Source of the DNA: Hirschia sp964342355
GTDB taxonomy: Bacteria > Pseudomonadota > Alphaproteobacteria > Caulobacterales > Hyphomonadaceae
Assembly (NCBI GenBank): GCA_964342355.1
Contig: CAYFFG010000008.1
Location: 62,001 to 126,000, forward strand
Reading direction: 5' to 3'
Length of the DNA stretch: 64,000 nt
Positions within the stretch are counted from its first letter, which is position 1; each line of letters starts with the position of its first letter. Positions 45,124 through 54,538 of this stretch are shown piece after piece. Made by a program: the position numbers and the translations under genes. The notes below the pieces were generated by a model. It was not told the origin of the DNA and ran no database searches. It was given only the letters and a program-made list of their open reading frames with translations.

Positions 45124-46509
45124 TTAGTTGTCTGATCCGACTTTAACGGGCCGTAACAGGAATGCCGGGACATGATCGCCTAGCCCTTTTACCTGTGAAC
45201 CCATATCGTCTTCTCTTTTTGAGCGTTTCTGCTTCCCCGAACGACGCTCGTCTACCTGCTTATCATGTGATTCTGCATTCGCAGATGTGTCATTTTTTCT
45301 TCGACGCTTTCTTCCGCCACCGTCTGTATCTTTCTTATTGCTACGCGGAGGGCGCGAAAGAACATTCTCAACTTCTGCAACAATGTCGTCATTTGAGTAA
45401 GGCTTAACTTCTTTTCCGATGCGCTTAAGGACGGCATCCCACAGCTTTTTGTCGCGAGGTGAAACCACCGTGTAGCTTTCCCCCAAACGACCAGCGCGAC
45501 CTGTCCGTCCGATCCGATGCACATAATCATCTGAGTTTGGCGGAGGAGCATAGCAAAATACATGGCCCACATCCGGTATGTCCAATCCACGGGCTGCGAC
45601 ATCAGAAGCTACCAAGAGTTTTAGCTCCCCGTTTCTGAAACGCTCCAGTGTTTGCATGCGATAGGATTGCGGAAGGTCGCCATGTATCGGCGCAGAATCA
45701 AATCCATGCTTGTTTAGTGATTTTGATACGATATCAACATCAACTTTTCGGTTACAAAAAACGATACCGTTTTTCACATCGCAATTGGAAATTATGGCGC
45801 GCAGCACAGCACGTTTAACATCGTCTTTGTCGCTTTCAATGTGTGTAACGTGTTGAGTAATGGTCTCTGCTGTTTGAGCCGGACGCGCTACTTCTATTTT
45901 CTTAGGGTCTTTTTGAAATTGCTGCGCAAGTTTTGCTATTTCTGGCGGCATTGTCGCCGAAAAGAGCAACGACTGGCGCCTAGGCGGCAGTAGTTTGCAG
46001 ATTTTTTCAATGTCGGGGATAAAGCCCATATCCAACATGCGGTCGGCTTCATCGATCACCAGCATTTGTACGCCGGTTAACAGTAGTTTGCCGCGCTCAA
46101 AATGATCCATTAGGCGACCTGGAGTGGCTATAAGCACGTCCACACCGGCAGTCAGCTTTCGGTCTTGGTCTGCAAAAGACACACCGCCAATCAACAGGGC
46201 CATGTTAAGTTTATGGTTTAAACCGTACTTATCGAAATTTTCTGCAACTTGGGCGGCTAGTTCCCGAGTGGGTTCTAAAATCAAAGAACGAGGCATGCGC
46301 GCCTTTGCGCGTCCTTTGGCCAAATTATGGATCATGGGCAAGACGAAAGCGGCTGTCTTTCCTGTGCCGGTTTGGGCTATGCCTGTAATATCTCTACCTT
46401 GAACGATTGCAGGGATTGCTTCTGCCTGAATCGGTGTTGGTTCAGTGTAACCTGCGGTCTGTACGGCTTCGAGAAGCTGCGGATCTAATCCAAGGTCTTC
46501 AAATGTCAT
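45124..46509 (-). CDS. rhlE: DEAD-box RNA helicase, RhlE type
   Basis: 461 residues. Motifs in order: Q motif (YTEPTPIQAEAIP), I (AQTGTGKT), Ia (PTRELAAQ), GG, Ib (TPGR), II (DEAD in VIDEADRMLDMGF), III (SAT), then the second RecA lobe with ATDVAARGLD-type VASDVAARGLDIPD, and VI (HRIGRTGRAG). The C-terminal 90 residues are basic and low-complexity (RKRRRKND), as in RhlE proteins. ATG 46509 matches the family start. It works in RNA remodelling, ribosome assembly or cold adaptation. About 230 bp upstream, up to hemN, hold no gene. Confidence 0.94.
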   Translation of the reverse strand: MTFEDLGLDPQLLEAVQTAGYTEPTPIQAEAIPAIVQGRDITGIAQTGTGKTAAFVLPMIHNLAKGRAKARMPRSLILEPTRELAAQVAENFDKYGLNHKLNMALLIGGVSFADQDRKLTAGVDVLIATPGRLMDHFERGKLLLTGVQMLVIDEADRMLDMGFIPDIEKICKLLPPRRQSLLFSATMPPEIAKLAQQFQKDPKKIEVARPAQTAETITQHVTHIESDKDDVKRAVLRAIISNCDVKNGIVFCNRKVDVDIVSKSLNKHGFDSAPIHGDLPQSYRMQTLERFRNGELKLLVASDVAARGLDIPDVGHVFCYAPPPNSDDYVHRIGRTGRAGRLGESYTVVSPRDKKLWDAVLKRIGKEVKPYSNDDIVAEVENVLSRPPRSNKKDTDGGGRKRRRKNDTSANAESHDKQVDERRSGKQKRSKREDDMGSQVKGLGDHVPAFLLRPVKVGSDN

Positions 46510-46739
46510 ATATATGTTCCAGTGCAGGCCTGGCAGCTCTGTCACTGTTCCTCACTAGCTGTAGCTGGCTGTGTCTTGGACCGAATTGTCGCAAAAGAGC
46601 CTGGGCTATGTTGGAGCGGCGCTTTCATGCCGCTAGCGCTGCTACCTGCAGCTCGTCATCAAAAGTGTCTTCAGTGATTTTGACGTCGAAGTCAATGAAG
46701 TGAGTATTGATGATTTATAGGAGTCATAAACGATTTACT

Positions 46740-48095
46740 TTAGACAGCTTTTGCATGGCGCTGATTTGCACTCTGCAATTGATAATGTTTATCGAATGTT
46801 TGCGCCACGCTTCTAAGCATTATGCGAGCTGTTTCGGGTACTGTTATTTTGCGGCGGGCAACATAACACAACCCGTCCATGCTTAAAGCTTGGAGCTGAG
46901 TAAGTGACTCATCCAAGTATTCGACAGGAAATCCGTATTTTTCGCATATGATACCGAAATCCACTTCCAGATAGCACATCAGTTCTGAAATGACCTCACG
47001 CCTTAATGCATCATCACGATTGATAGCGACACCCCGGGTAATTGAGAGGTTTCCGCGCTCAATGTGTTCGGTCCAAAGTTTGATGTTTTTCTCGTTTTGA
47101 CAGAAACCCGCAGGCAATTCGGAAATACCTGATGGTCCTAACGCTATGAGCGTATCACAGGTGTCGTCTGTATATCCTTGGAAATTTCGTTGAAGTCTTT
47201 TTTCGGTCAATGCCGTGGAAAGTGGGTCGGACTTTTTGGCAAAATGATCGAGTCCGATGGCAATATAGTCGTTTTGAACCAGAGTTTCAGAAATGATATG
47301 ATATAAGTCAAAGCGTTGATGTAAATTTGGAAGTGCGCTCCCATCAATTGCTTTTTGGTGTTTTGCAAACCAGGGAATATGCGCATAGCCAAACGCAGAA
47401 ATACGGTCAGGCTGAAGCTCAATTGCTTTTAGTGCTGTTTCTTTGACTGTTTCAGGTGTTTGAAATGGCAGTCCATAGAGGAGATCAAAATTAATGTCTT
47501 TGATTTCCCAATTGCGGAGCCATTCGACAGATTGTTTGACGAGTTCGAAAGGTTGAACGCGATTGACGGTTCGTTGCACCTTCCCGTCAAAGTCCTGAAC
47601 TCCCAGACTAGCGCGAGAGACGCCACCAGCCGCTAAACTGCGGATCATCTGAAGGTTTAGAGTTCTTGGGTCCAATTCAATTGCGACTTCAGCATCGTCC
47701 AGAACTTTGAACGCTCGGCGTAACTTATCGAGAAGAGTGAGCATATCTTCATCAGAAAGCGCATTTGGCGTGCCGCCGCCAAAATGTAAGTGAGAGACCC
47801 CTTCATATGAACCCAAGTTTGAGGCAACAAGATCAATCTCTTTCATGAGCGTCTGAAAGTAACGAGATATTCTGTCGTAGCCATTGGGTATGGTTGTATG
47901 ACACCCGCAATACCAACAAAGCTGTTCGCAAAACGGAACGTGCACATAAAGTGATATGGGTTTCTGAGGCGGAATCGCCTGCGCCCATTCCGATACATTT
48001 GAAGATGTTATCGAGTCAGAAAATTGTGCGGCTGTCGGATACGAAGTGTATCTCGGAGCATTCTTTTCTGCGTATGGAATCCAAGCATTTCTCAT
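46740..48095 (-). CDS. hemN: Oxygen-independent coproporphyrinogen III oxidase
   Basis: 451 residues, a radical SAM enzyme that makes protoporphyrinogen IX without oxygen. The cluster motif is C56-x3-C60-x2-C63 with C65 (PFCEQLCWYCGC), preceded by the HemN signature PRYTSYPTAAQF and followed by YLHFGGGTPNALS-type SHLHFGGGTPNAL and the VNRVQPF segment. Length is normal for true HemN (not the HemW type). A near-perfect palindrome (48094-48118) covers the start-codon region. No FNR box with TTGAT-N4-ATCAA was found. Confidence 0.95.
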   Translation of the reverse strand: MRNAWIPYAEKNAPRYTSYPTAAQFSDSITSSNVSEWAQAIPPQKPISLYVHVPFCEQLCWYCGCHTTIPNGYDRISRYFQTLMKEIDLVASNLGSYEGVSHLHFGGGTPNALSDEDMLTLLDKLRRAFKVLDDAEVAIELDPRTLNLQMIRSLAAGGVSRASLGVQDFDGKVQRTVNRVQPFELVKQSVEWLRNWEIKDINFDLLYGLPFQTPETVKETALKAIELQPDRISAFGYAHIPWFAKHQKAIDGSALPNLHQRFDLYHIISETLVQNDYIAIGLDHFAKKSDPLSTALTEKRLQRNFQGYTDDTCDTLIALGPSGISELPAGFCQNEKNIKLWTEHIERGNLSITRGVAINRDDALRREVISELMCYLEVDFGIICEKYGFPVEYLDESLTQLQALSMDGLCYVARRKITVPETARIMLRSVAQTFDKHYQLQSANQRHAKAV

Positions 48096-48118
48096 AACAA
48101 TACTTTTAGTATGGTTAT
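48094..48118. promoter_or_regulatory. Palindrome over the hemN start region
   Basis: ATAAC-A-ATACT-TTT-AGTAT-G-GTTAT: 10 of 11 bases per arm are complementary around a 3-nt centre. On the minus strand the arm nearest hemN includes the first bases of its ATG, and there is no visible Shine-Dalgarno sequence. It may be an operator, or an RNA hairpin that masks the translation start. Confidence 0.5.
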
Positions 48119-48221
48119 AGGAGTTTGTCTGTGTGTCGCATTAGCGCATGAGGTTGTATTTTTACTTGCTTAGTAGCGGGCTGGACGCGCAAATAGTTAA
48201 ACAACGAGTAGGGAGAATGAG

Positions 48222-49133
48222 ATGAGCATCAGTTTTGAAGGCCGAGTTGCGATTGTGACCGGAGCTGGTGGCGGTCTTGGGAGGTGTCACGCTTTAGAGC
48301 TTGCGCGTCGTGGGGCAAAGGTTGTCGTGAACGACTTGGGCGGATCGGTAGATGGTCAGGGCGGTAACTCTCAGGCTGCTGAGGCTGTAGTTGAAGAAAT
48401 CACGGCGTTGGGCGGTGAAGCTATTGCGAACGGATCATCTGTATCTGACGATGCAGGCGTTCAAAAAATGATACAAGACGCGATGACTGCTTTTGGCCGG
48501 ATTGACATCATTCTGGCGAACGCAGGCATTTTGCGGGACAAGTCCTTTGGGAAGCTGGATGTTGAGGATTTTGAGATCATCAACGACGTGCACTTGATGG
48601 GATCTATCAAACCATTCAAAGCTGCTTGGGAAATTATGCGTGACCAAGGGTATGGCAGATTGGTCGTCACCACATCTTCAACAGGTCTTTACGGTAATTT
48701 CGGTCAGGCAAACTATGGCGCTGCTAAGTTGGGGCTAGTTGGGTTGATGAACTCGCTGAAAATTGAAGGCGCCAAGTACAACATAAAAATCAACGCAGTT
48801 TGCCCCGTAGCGGCAACAAGAATGACTGAAAACCTTATGCCAGAGAATATCCTGGCTATGCTGAAACCTGAATATATCACACCTGGCGTAATGAACCTTG
48901 TTAAGGAGGATGCGCCTACAGGTGTGATTTTGTCAGCGGGTGCAGGGTGTTTTGCAATATCGCAAATTCGAGAAACACAAGGCGTATTTGTTGGCGTTGG
49001 AGAAGAGTTGTCAGCAGAGGCAGTCGAAGCGCGTTGGGATGATATTTCTGATGAAACCAATATGCGAAAACTGGAATCGGGATCAGAGCACGGTCGACAT
49101 TTTTTCGGACTGATTGAGAAAGCTAAATTATAA
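48222..49133 (+). CDS. SDR-family dehydrogenase (MFE-2 / hydroxyacyl-CoA dehydrogenase-like)
   Basis: 303 residues. TGAGGGLGR (about 13-21), VVNDLGG and a NAG variant (ANAGILRD) define the cofactor site; catalytic Ser and YxxxK lie in VTTSSTGLYG and ANYGAAKLG. The NDLGGS insertion and the C-terminal extension match the N-terminal dehydrogenase part of peroxisomal multifunctional enzyme type 2 and its bacterial stand-alone relatives, which oxidise (3R)-hydroxyacyl-CoA or steroid substrates. GTAGGGAGAATGAGATG gives a good ribosome-binding site. It stands alone, followed by a strong hairpin. Confidence 0.92.
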   Translation: MSISFEGRVAIVTGAGGGLGRCHALELARRGAKVVVNDLGGSVDGQGGNSQAAEAVVEEITALGGEAIANGSSVSDDAGVQKMIQDAMTAFGRIDIILANAGILRDKSFGKLDVEDFEIINDVHLMGSIKPFKAAWEIMRDQGYGRLVVTTSSTGLYGNFGQANYGAAKLGLVGLMNSLKIEGAKYNIKINAVCPVAATRMTENLMPENILAMLKPEYITPGVMNLVKEDAPTGVILSAGAGCFAISQIRETQGVFVGVGEELSAEAVEARWDDISDETNMRKLESGSEHGRHFFGLIEKAKL

Positions 49134-49146
49134 GCTGCGTCGCAGA

Positions 49147-49180
49147 AATGCCGAAAGAAAACCTATTTTCTTTCGGCATT
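49147..49180. terminator. Bidirectional terminator between convergent genes
   Basis: A perfect 15-bp stem (49147-49161 with 49166-49180) with a 4-nt loop has short T runs on both sides. It can serve the SDR gene (+) and the HD-domain gene (-). Confidence 0.85.
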
Positions 49181-49186
49181 TTGGAA

Positions 49187-49780
49187 TTAGGATGCGTCAC
49201 GGAGATACATTGAGTTTTTTGGCTTTGCAAACAGTCGTCGAACCATTGGTTCGAAAAACTCTAAAGGTTCTGACTGATAATCCGGGTCAAATGCTGGTTG
49301 ATCATATAGGTGGCAAAACTGTGCGGTATATTCAAACCAGGGATGTTCTTTGAACTGCTCGCGCATGTTTCTGTCGAGACCAAGGTAGTGGAAAAAGTAG
49401 TACCCTTGGAATACGCCGTGATTTTGCACCATCCAAAGGTTTTGTTCAGACACGAACGGCTTCAGGATTGCTGCGGCAATATCTGGGTGATTAAACGAAC
49501 CAAGCGTGTCGCCAATGTCGTGTAACAGGGCGCACACAACATATTCTTCGTCACGCCCATCTCTGAAAGCGCGCGTGGCGGTCTGAAGAGAGTGCTGTAA
49601 TCGATCTATCGCAAAACCGCCGAAGTCTCCATCTAACAGTTTGAGATGGTCAAGAACGCGATCGGTCAGCCCCTTATTAAAGTGCTTGGCGCAGTTACCG
49701 ATAATAGCCCAGTCCTCTGCTGTGCCTTCTGTCATTGCATGAAATTGCGCACGTTTTTCGTGGTGCTCGTCATCGGCCAT
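49187..49780 (-). CDS. HD-domain protein, possible diiron oxygenase-like (PhnZ/TmpB group)
   Basis: 197 residues. The HD pattern is H63 (RLQHSLQTA), H87-D88 (ALLHDIGD), H98 (FNHPDIAA), H121 (QNHGVFQGYYFF) and D160 (HLYDQ). This set of ligands, together with the QGYYFFHYLGLDRNMRE segment, is closer to HD-type diiron proteins such as PhnZ/TmpB and inositol oxygenase than to simple phosphohydrolases. Cellular role is unknown and no phosphonate genes are nearby. It lies 71 bp after parE and is divergent from nothing; it may share the parE transcript. Confidence 0.75.
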   Translation of the reverse strand: MADDEHHEKRAQFHAMTEGTAEDWAIIGNCAKHFNKGLTDRVLDHLKLLDGDFGGFAIDRLQHSLQTATRAFRDGRDEEYVVCALLHDIGDTLGSFNHPDIAAAILKPFVSEQNLWMVQNHGVFQGYYFFHYLGLDRNMREQFKEHPWFEYTAQFCHLYDQPAFDPDYQSEPLEFFEPMVRRLFAKPKNSMYLRDAS

Positions 49781-49851
49781 TTTATCCTCCCAGAAACTCT
49801 GTTTCTGATAGGCTAGCTCTGAACGTAAAATCCGTAAATCGTGTGTTGAAT

Positions 49852-51828
49852 TTAGACGTCCAATTCACCGGCGAACTCAGCGTTTTCCTGAATGAACCTG
49901 AAGCGGTGTTCCGCCTTTTTACCCATGAGCATCTCTACAAGTTCACCGGGTTTTTCAAGACCATCAGGCAAAGAGACTCGGGCCAAAGTTCTAGCCTTTG
50001 GATCCATTGTTGTTTCCTTTAGTTGGGCCGGCATCATTTCACCCAGCCCCTTAAAGCGAGATACCTCTACTTTTCTATTTTTGAAGGCTGAACCCAACAA
50101 TTCATCTTTGTGCAGGTCATCACGTGCATAGACTGAAGTGCTTCCAGCACTGATTTTATACAATGGCGGCATCGCCAGAAATAAACGTCCAGAAGAAATC
50201 AGCTGTGGCATCTGCCGATAAAAATATGTGATTAGAAGGGCTGCAATGTGTGCGCCGTCAACGTCAGCATCCGTCATGATAATGACGCGCCCATATCTTA
50301 AGTTATCGAGATCAAAATTACGGCCAATGCCAGAGCCTAAGGCTGTGGCCAAATCGTTCAGCTCCTGATTTTGCATCAGCTTATCTGCGCCTGCTGAAGC
50401 GACGTTCAGGATCTTTCCTCTAAGTGGAAGAATCGCTTGTTTTTTTCGGTCACGCGCCTGCTTCGCAGACCCACCAGCTGAGTCACCTTCAACGATAAAT
50501 ATCTCAGTGTCAGTTGCTGAATTATCCGAGCAGTCTGCCAGCTTGCCAGGAAGTCGAAGTTTGCGCGTCGCTGATTGGCGAGAAACTTCTTTCTCCTTGC
50601 GTCGACGAAGGCGGTGCTCGGATTGTTCTATCGACCAATCCAATAATCTGGACGCATCTTTGGGGCTGGCTGTTAGCCAATGATCGAACCTGTCGCGAAT
50701 GGCGCTTTCTGCTACGCGAAAGCCTTCGGCAGAAGACAATTTATCCTTTGTTTGGCCAACAAATTCAGGTTCGCGAATAAAGACAGAAAGCAGCGCGCCG
50801 GCTGTGCCCATGACGTCTTCTGCCGTGATTTGCGAGGCTTTCTTTGCGCCAGTCAGATCTCCATACGCTCGGAGAGATTTGGTTATCGCCGAACGAAGTC
50901 CGGCTTCATGCGTCCCGCCGTCTGGCGTGGGAATAGTATTACAATAGGATCGGGTTATACCGTCAGCTTCGCCAAACCCATTCGCTGACCAACAAAGCGC
51001 CCATTCGCATGCGGCGCCTCCATCCATTTCCACGCGCCCAAAAAACAGATTCTCTAATACCAGACTTTTACCTTCTGACATTTCCTTGAGCATGTCAGCT
51101 AAACCGTTAGGATAATGGAGAACTGCTTCTGCTGGCGTTTCATCATTTTCGCGCAGGAGCGTGGGGTCGCATTTCCATATAATTTGAGCGCCTTGATGCA
51201 AATAGGCTTTTGATTTTGCCATTTGATAGAGGCGGGCGGGTCTAAATTTCAGTTTATCCCCGAAAATCTGGACGTCTGGTTTAAATGTTACAATTGTGCC
51301 TCTACGGTTAGGCGCTGCTCCCAATTCTTGAACAGAACCTTGTGCGATACCGCGGGAAAAAGATTGAGAATATAATTTTTTGTTGCGAGCGACTTCAACC
51401 ACAACACTTTCAGACAAGGCATTGACAACTGACACACCAACACCGTGAAGACCGCCAGCAGTTTGATAAGCTTTGTTAGAAAATTTTCCACCGGCGTGGA
51501 GTGTTGTCATAATGACTTCTAACGCAGACTTGTCTGGGAATTTGGGGTGAGGGTCTACAGGTATGCCGCGGCCATCGTCCTTAACACTTAGCGAGCCGTC
51601 AGAGCGCAAATGCACTTCAATTTTACTTGCATGTCCTGCGACTGCCTCATCCATTGAGTTATCAAGGATTTCGGCAAACAAATGATGATAGGCGCGCTCG
51701 TCCGTTCCGCCGATATACATACCGGGCCTTTTTCGGACAGGTTCTAATCCTTCAAGAACCTCGATATCTTTCGCAGAATAGTCCTGAGAGGTGTCGGTTT
51801 GAAGGGAGGCGTTTGGTTTGCGCGCCAT
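49852..51828 (-). CDS. parE: DNA topoisomerase IV subunit B
   Basis: 658 residues. GHKL ATPase domain with LEGLEPVRKRPGMYIGG, EILDNSMDEA, DDGRGIP and GGLHGVGVSVVNALSE; transducer; TOPRIM domain with EGDSAGGSAKQARDRKKQA, LPLRGKILNV and TDADVDGAHI. The length and the C-terminal ending (FIQENAEFAGELDV) are those of ParE rather than GyrB, without the GyrB insert. It decatenates chromosomes with ParC, which is not in the window. Confidence 0.95.
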   Translation of the reverse strand: MARKPNASLQTDTSQDYSAKDIEVLEGLEPVRKRPGMYIGGTDERAYHHLFAEILDNSMDEAVAGHASKIEVHLRSDGSLSVKDDGRGIPVDPHPKFPDKSALEVIMTTLHAGGKFSNKAYQTAGGLHGVGVSVVNALSESVVVEVARNKKLYSQSFSRGIAQGSVQELGAAPNRRGTIVTFKPDVQIFGDKLKFRPARLYQMAKSKAYLHQGAQIIWKCDPTLLRENDETPAEAVLHYPNGLADMLKEMSEGKSLVLENLFFGRVEMDGGAACEWALCWSANGFGEADGITRSYCNTIPTPDGGTHEAGLRSAITKSLRAYGDLTGAKKASQITAEDVMGTAGALLSVFIREPEFVGQTKDKLSSAEGFRVAESAIRDRFDHWLTASPKDASRLLDWSIEQSEHRLRRRKEKEVSRQSATRKLRLPGKLADCSDNSATDTEIFIVEGDSAGGSAKQARDRKKQAILPLRGKILNVASAGADKLMQNQELNDLATALGSGIGRNFDLDNLRYGRVIIMTDADVDGAHIAALLITYFYRQMPQLISSGRLFLAMPPLYKISAGSTSVYARDDLHKDELLGSAFKNRKVEVSRFKGLGEMMPAQLKETTMDPKARTLARVSLPDGLEKPGELVEMLMGKKAEHRFRFIQENAEFAGELDV

Positions 51829-51948
51829 TGTCTTTCTTTCGTTCGTGCTACTGGAAGAAAGATTGAACGGATTTGCATGGAAAGCAAAGCCGCGAATTCA
51901 ATACTTTGAAGTTGCTCACATTTAATGACAGAACATCATTGGAGCTGA

Positions 51949-52548
51949 TTAGAAAAACCAACTACGTTTCAGTGACTTTCTACAGGACTTGATTTGTGAT
52001 TCGTATCGTGACGCATTTCTCTGAACCTGATTCGCCGTCTCAATAAGCCACTTTTTTTTACGCCATGTTCCTCGAGAATAACCGCCTGCGCCTTCGTGAT
52101 AAGCTAAATAATGTGCTTTATAGTTGTGCGGCCCAATGCCCGTTAACCTGCCAGTTCGATTAACGTACCAGCCTATAAAATCAGTTGCGTCATCAAAATC
52201 ATCACGGTCGGCGCCACGGTTACCAGATTGTCTACGATATTCATCCCATGTTTCATCTAACGCCTGAGCATACCCATAGGCAGATGAAGGCCGAGACCCT
52301 GGTATAAAGAAAAGAATAGTTCGCTTTTTTCGGTCCGGTTTCGCGTCGTGCGTAAAAGAGCTTTCTTGTTTAATGATTGCAAGTTGGAGGCCCATAGGGG
52401 CTCCCCACTTTTTTGCCGACGATCGCACAGCCCGATACCAGGATTTGTTATCCTTTAAAAAAACACAGGCATTATCCTGGTTTTTGGGTGGTGCTGTCGC
52501 ACAACCGTTCAGAAACAATAATGAGCAGATTAGGATAAACAGTCGCAT
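51949..52548 (-). CDS. Lipoprotein with lytic transglycosylase (SLT) domain
   Basis: 199 residues. The signal peptide ends LLFLNGC (lipobox, Cys 16). An SLT-like fold follows: LQLAIIKQESSF with the catalytic Glu (about 62), AYGYAQALDETWDEYRR, DFIGWYVNRTGR and YLAYHEGAGGYSRGTW. It probably cleaves peptidoglycan at the outer-membrane inner face. It is transcribed alone, between parE and glnA. Confidence 0.88.
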   Translation of the reverse strand: MRLFILICSLLFLNGCATAPPKNQDNACVFLKDNKSWYRAVRSSAKKWGAPMGLQLAIIKQESSFTHDAKPDRKKRTILFFIPGSRPSSAYGYAQALDETWDEYRRQSGNRGADRDDFDDATDFIGWYVNRTGRLTGIGPHNYKAHYLAYHEGAGGYSRGTWRKKKWLIETANQVQRNASRYESQIKSCRKSLKRSWFF

Positions 52549-52644
52549 AAACGCATCATGCCCTATTATGGTTAATGACGGTTTAGACTAGGTGTCACCC
52601 TTGAAATGAGATGGCAAGAAAGATCTGTCTCAAATTTTTGCAAG

Positions 52645-52679
52645 AAAAAGAAAACGCCGGCACATGTTATGCGCCGGCG
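52645..52679 (-). terminator. Terminator of the glnBA transcript (minus strand)
   Basis: CGCCGGC/GCCGGCG (52655-52661 with 52673-52679) forms the stem, and on the minus strand TTTTCTTTTTCTTG follows. It lies about 40 nt after the glnA stop. Confidence 0.88.
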
Positions 52680-52717
52680 CTCTTGTTTGCGTTAGTTGTT
52701 TCTTGCGAAACGATTAA

Positions 52718-54121
52718 CTAGCACTTGTAGTACATTTCGAACTCAACAGGGTGAGGGTGCAGTTCGAAATTCATAACTTCTTCCATTTTTAGGTCGATAT
52801 ATCCGTCAATCTGGTCGTCGTCGAATACACCACCAGCTTTCAGGAATTCACGGTCGGCGTCGAGGCATTCGAGCGCCTCACGAAGCGACCCACAAACCTG
52901 CGGGATTGCTTTTGCTTCTTCTGCTGGCAGGTCATAAAGGTCTTTGTCCATGGCGTCACCAGGGTGAATCTTGTTCTGGATGCCATCCAAGCCAGCCATG
53001 AGCAGAGCTGAGAAGGCAAGGTATGGGTTCCCTGCTGGGTCAGGGAAGCGAGTTTCGATACGTTTCGCTTTCGGACCAGAGCCGTAAGGAATACGGATGG
53101 AAGCAGAACGGTTGCGAGCAGAATATGCAAGCATAACTGGCGCTTCATAGCCCGGCACAAGACGCTTGTAAGAGTTGGTTGTTGCGTTCGTGATCGCGTT
53201 CAACGCTTTTGCGTGCTTGATGATGCCGCCAATGTAGTAAAGGCATGTTTCAGACAGGTCAGCATAACCGTCGCCAGCAAATGTCGGCGCGCCGTCTTTC
53301 CAGATAGACTGGTGTACGTGCATACCTGTACCGTTGTCTTTATACATAGGCTTCGGCATGAAAGTCGCTGTTTTGCCGTAAGATGCTGCGACGTTGTGAA
53401 CAACGTATTTGTAAAGTTGCACACGGTCAGCCATTTCGATAAGCGTGCCAAACACCATGCCTAGCTCATGCTGAGCAGGAGCAACTTCGTGGTGTTGTTT
53501 TTCTGGCTTCATACCAAGCTCGGCCATGACAGTCAGCATCTCAGAACGCATGTCTTGGCATGAGTCGACTGGTGGGACAGGGAAGTATCCCCCTTTAGGG
53601 CCGGGGCGGTGACCCATGTTGCCGCCTTCATACTCTTTATTTGTGTTTACCGGCAGTTCAGTAGAGTCAAAAGAGTAACCAGTATTGTGTGGTTCAACAG
53701 ACCATTTTACATCGTCAAACACGAAAAATTCAGGTTCTGGACCAAAATAAGCAGTGTCGCCTATTCCAGTAGACTTCAGGAATGCTTCCGCCTTCTTCGC
53801 GGTCATACGCGGGTCGCGGTTGTAAGCTGTCATCGTGCCAGGATTTAAGATGTCACACATTACTGACATCGTTGTTTGCTGGTAAAATGGGTCGATTTTA
53901 GCTGTTGAAGGGTCAGGCTTCAGGACCATGTCAGATTCGTTGATAGCTTTCCAACCGGCGATAGAAGAACCGTCAAACATTGTGCCGTCTTCAAACACAC
54001 TGGCGTCAACCGCGTCAGCTGTAAAAGTCACGTGCTGAAGTTTACCGCGCACATCTGTGAAGCGGAGGTCGACGAATTGTACGTCTTTTTCTTTAATTTC
54101 CTTGAGAACGCTCTCGGACAC
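52718..54121 (-). CDS. glnA: Glutamine synthetase, type I
   Basis: 467 residues, dodecameric GSI-beta. It makes glutamine from glutamate, ammonia and ATP. FVDLRFTDVRGKLQHVT near the N terminus, FDGSSIAGWK, EFFVFDDVKW, the ATP-binding KPMYKDNGTGMHVHQS-type segment and the adenylylation-site Tyr in DKDLYDLP (about residue 395) are present. Codon use is biased to preferred codons. It lies 78 bp after glnB in the same direction, so PII and GS are made together, with control by uridylylated PII and adenylylation expected from the family. Confidence 0.97.
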   Translation of the reverse strand: MSESVLKEIKEKDVQFVDLRFTDVRGKLQHVTFTADAVDASVFEDGTMFDGSSIAGWKAINESDMVLKPDPSTAKIDPFYQQTTMSVMCDILNPGTMTAYNRDPRMTAKKAEAFLKSTGIGDTAYFGPEPEFFVFDDVKWSVEPHNTGYSFDSTELPVNTNKEYEGGNMGHRPGPKGGYFPVPPVDSCQDMRSEMLTVMAELGMKPEKQHHEVAPAQHELGMVFGTLIEMADRVQLYKYVVHNVAASYGKTATFMPKPMYKDNGTGMHVHQSIWKDGAPTFAGDGYADLSETCLYYIGGIIKHAKALNAITNATTNSYKRLVPGYEAPVMLAYSARNRSASIRIPYGSGPKAKRIETRFPDPAGNPYLAFSALLMAGLDGIQNKIHPGDAMDKDLYDLPAEEAKAIPQVCGSLREALECLDADREFLKAGGVFDDDQIDGYIDLKMEEVMNFELHPHPVEFEMYYKC

Positions 54122-54199
54122 TTGGTGTCTCCTTCTTTTAGTTTACCCAGACGCGCCGAAGCTGACGCGCCGGGCTAGGGGTGTGCCTGTAAGGTTTAA

Positions 54200-54538
54200 T
54201 TAGATTGCTTGATCGCCTGTTTCGCCCGTACGTATACGAACGACTTCAGATACTTCCGAAACGAAAATTTTCCCATCGCCAATTTTTCCAGTTTGAGCGG
54301 CATTCGAAACGGCTTCCAATGCTGCATCCAACTGAGCGTCGGGCACTACAACTTCTACTTTTAGTTTTGGTAGGAAGTCCACGACGTACTCAGCGCCGCG
54401 ATATAGTTCTGTGTGTCCGCGCTGGCGACCAAAACCCTTTGCTTCGATGACTGTCATACCTTGAAGACCGACGCCATGTAGGGCTTCTTTCACTTCATCG
54501 AGTTTGAACGGTTTGATAATTGCTTCGATTTTCTTCAT
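54200..54538 (-). CDS. glnB: Nitrogen regulatory protein P-II
   Basis: 112 residues. KKIEAIIKPFKLDEVKEAL at the N terminus, T-loop with the uridylylation site Tyr 51 (RGAEYVVDFLP), and the C-terminal signatures KIGDGKIFVSEV and RIRTGE for ATP and 2-oxoglutarate binding are present. It controls GlnA adenylylation and NtrB. It is the first gene of glnB-glnA, divergent from nnr. Confidence 0.97.
   Translation of the reverse strand: MKKIEAIIKPFKLDEVKEALHGVGLQGMTVIEAKGFGRQRGHTELYRGAEYVVDFLPKLKVEVVVPDAQLDAALEAVSNAAQTGKIGDGKIFVSEVSEVVRIRTGETGDQAI

Noticed and set aside
48096..48221. FNR box upstream of hemN
   Set aside because: No TTGAT-N4-ATCAA-like sequence was found; the palindrome there has a different sequence.
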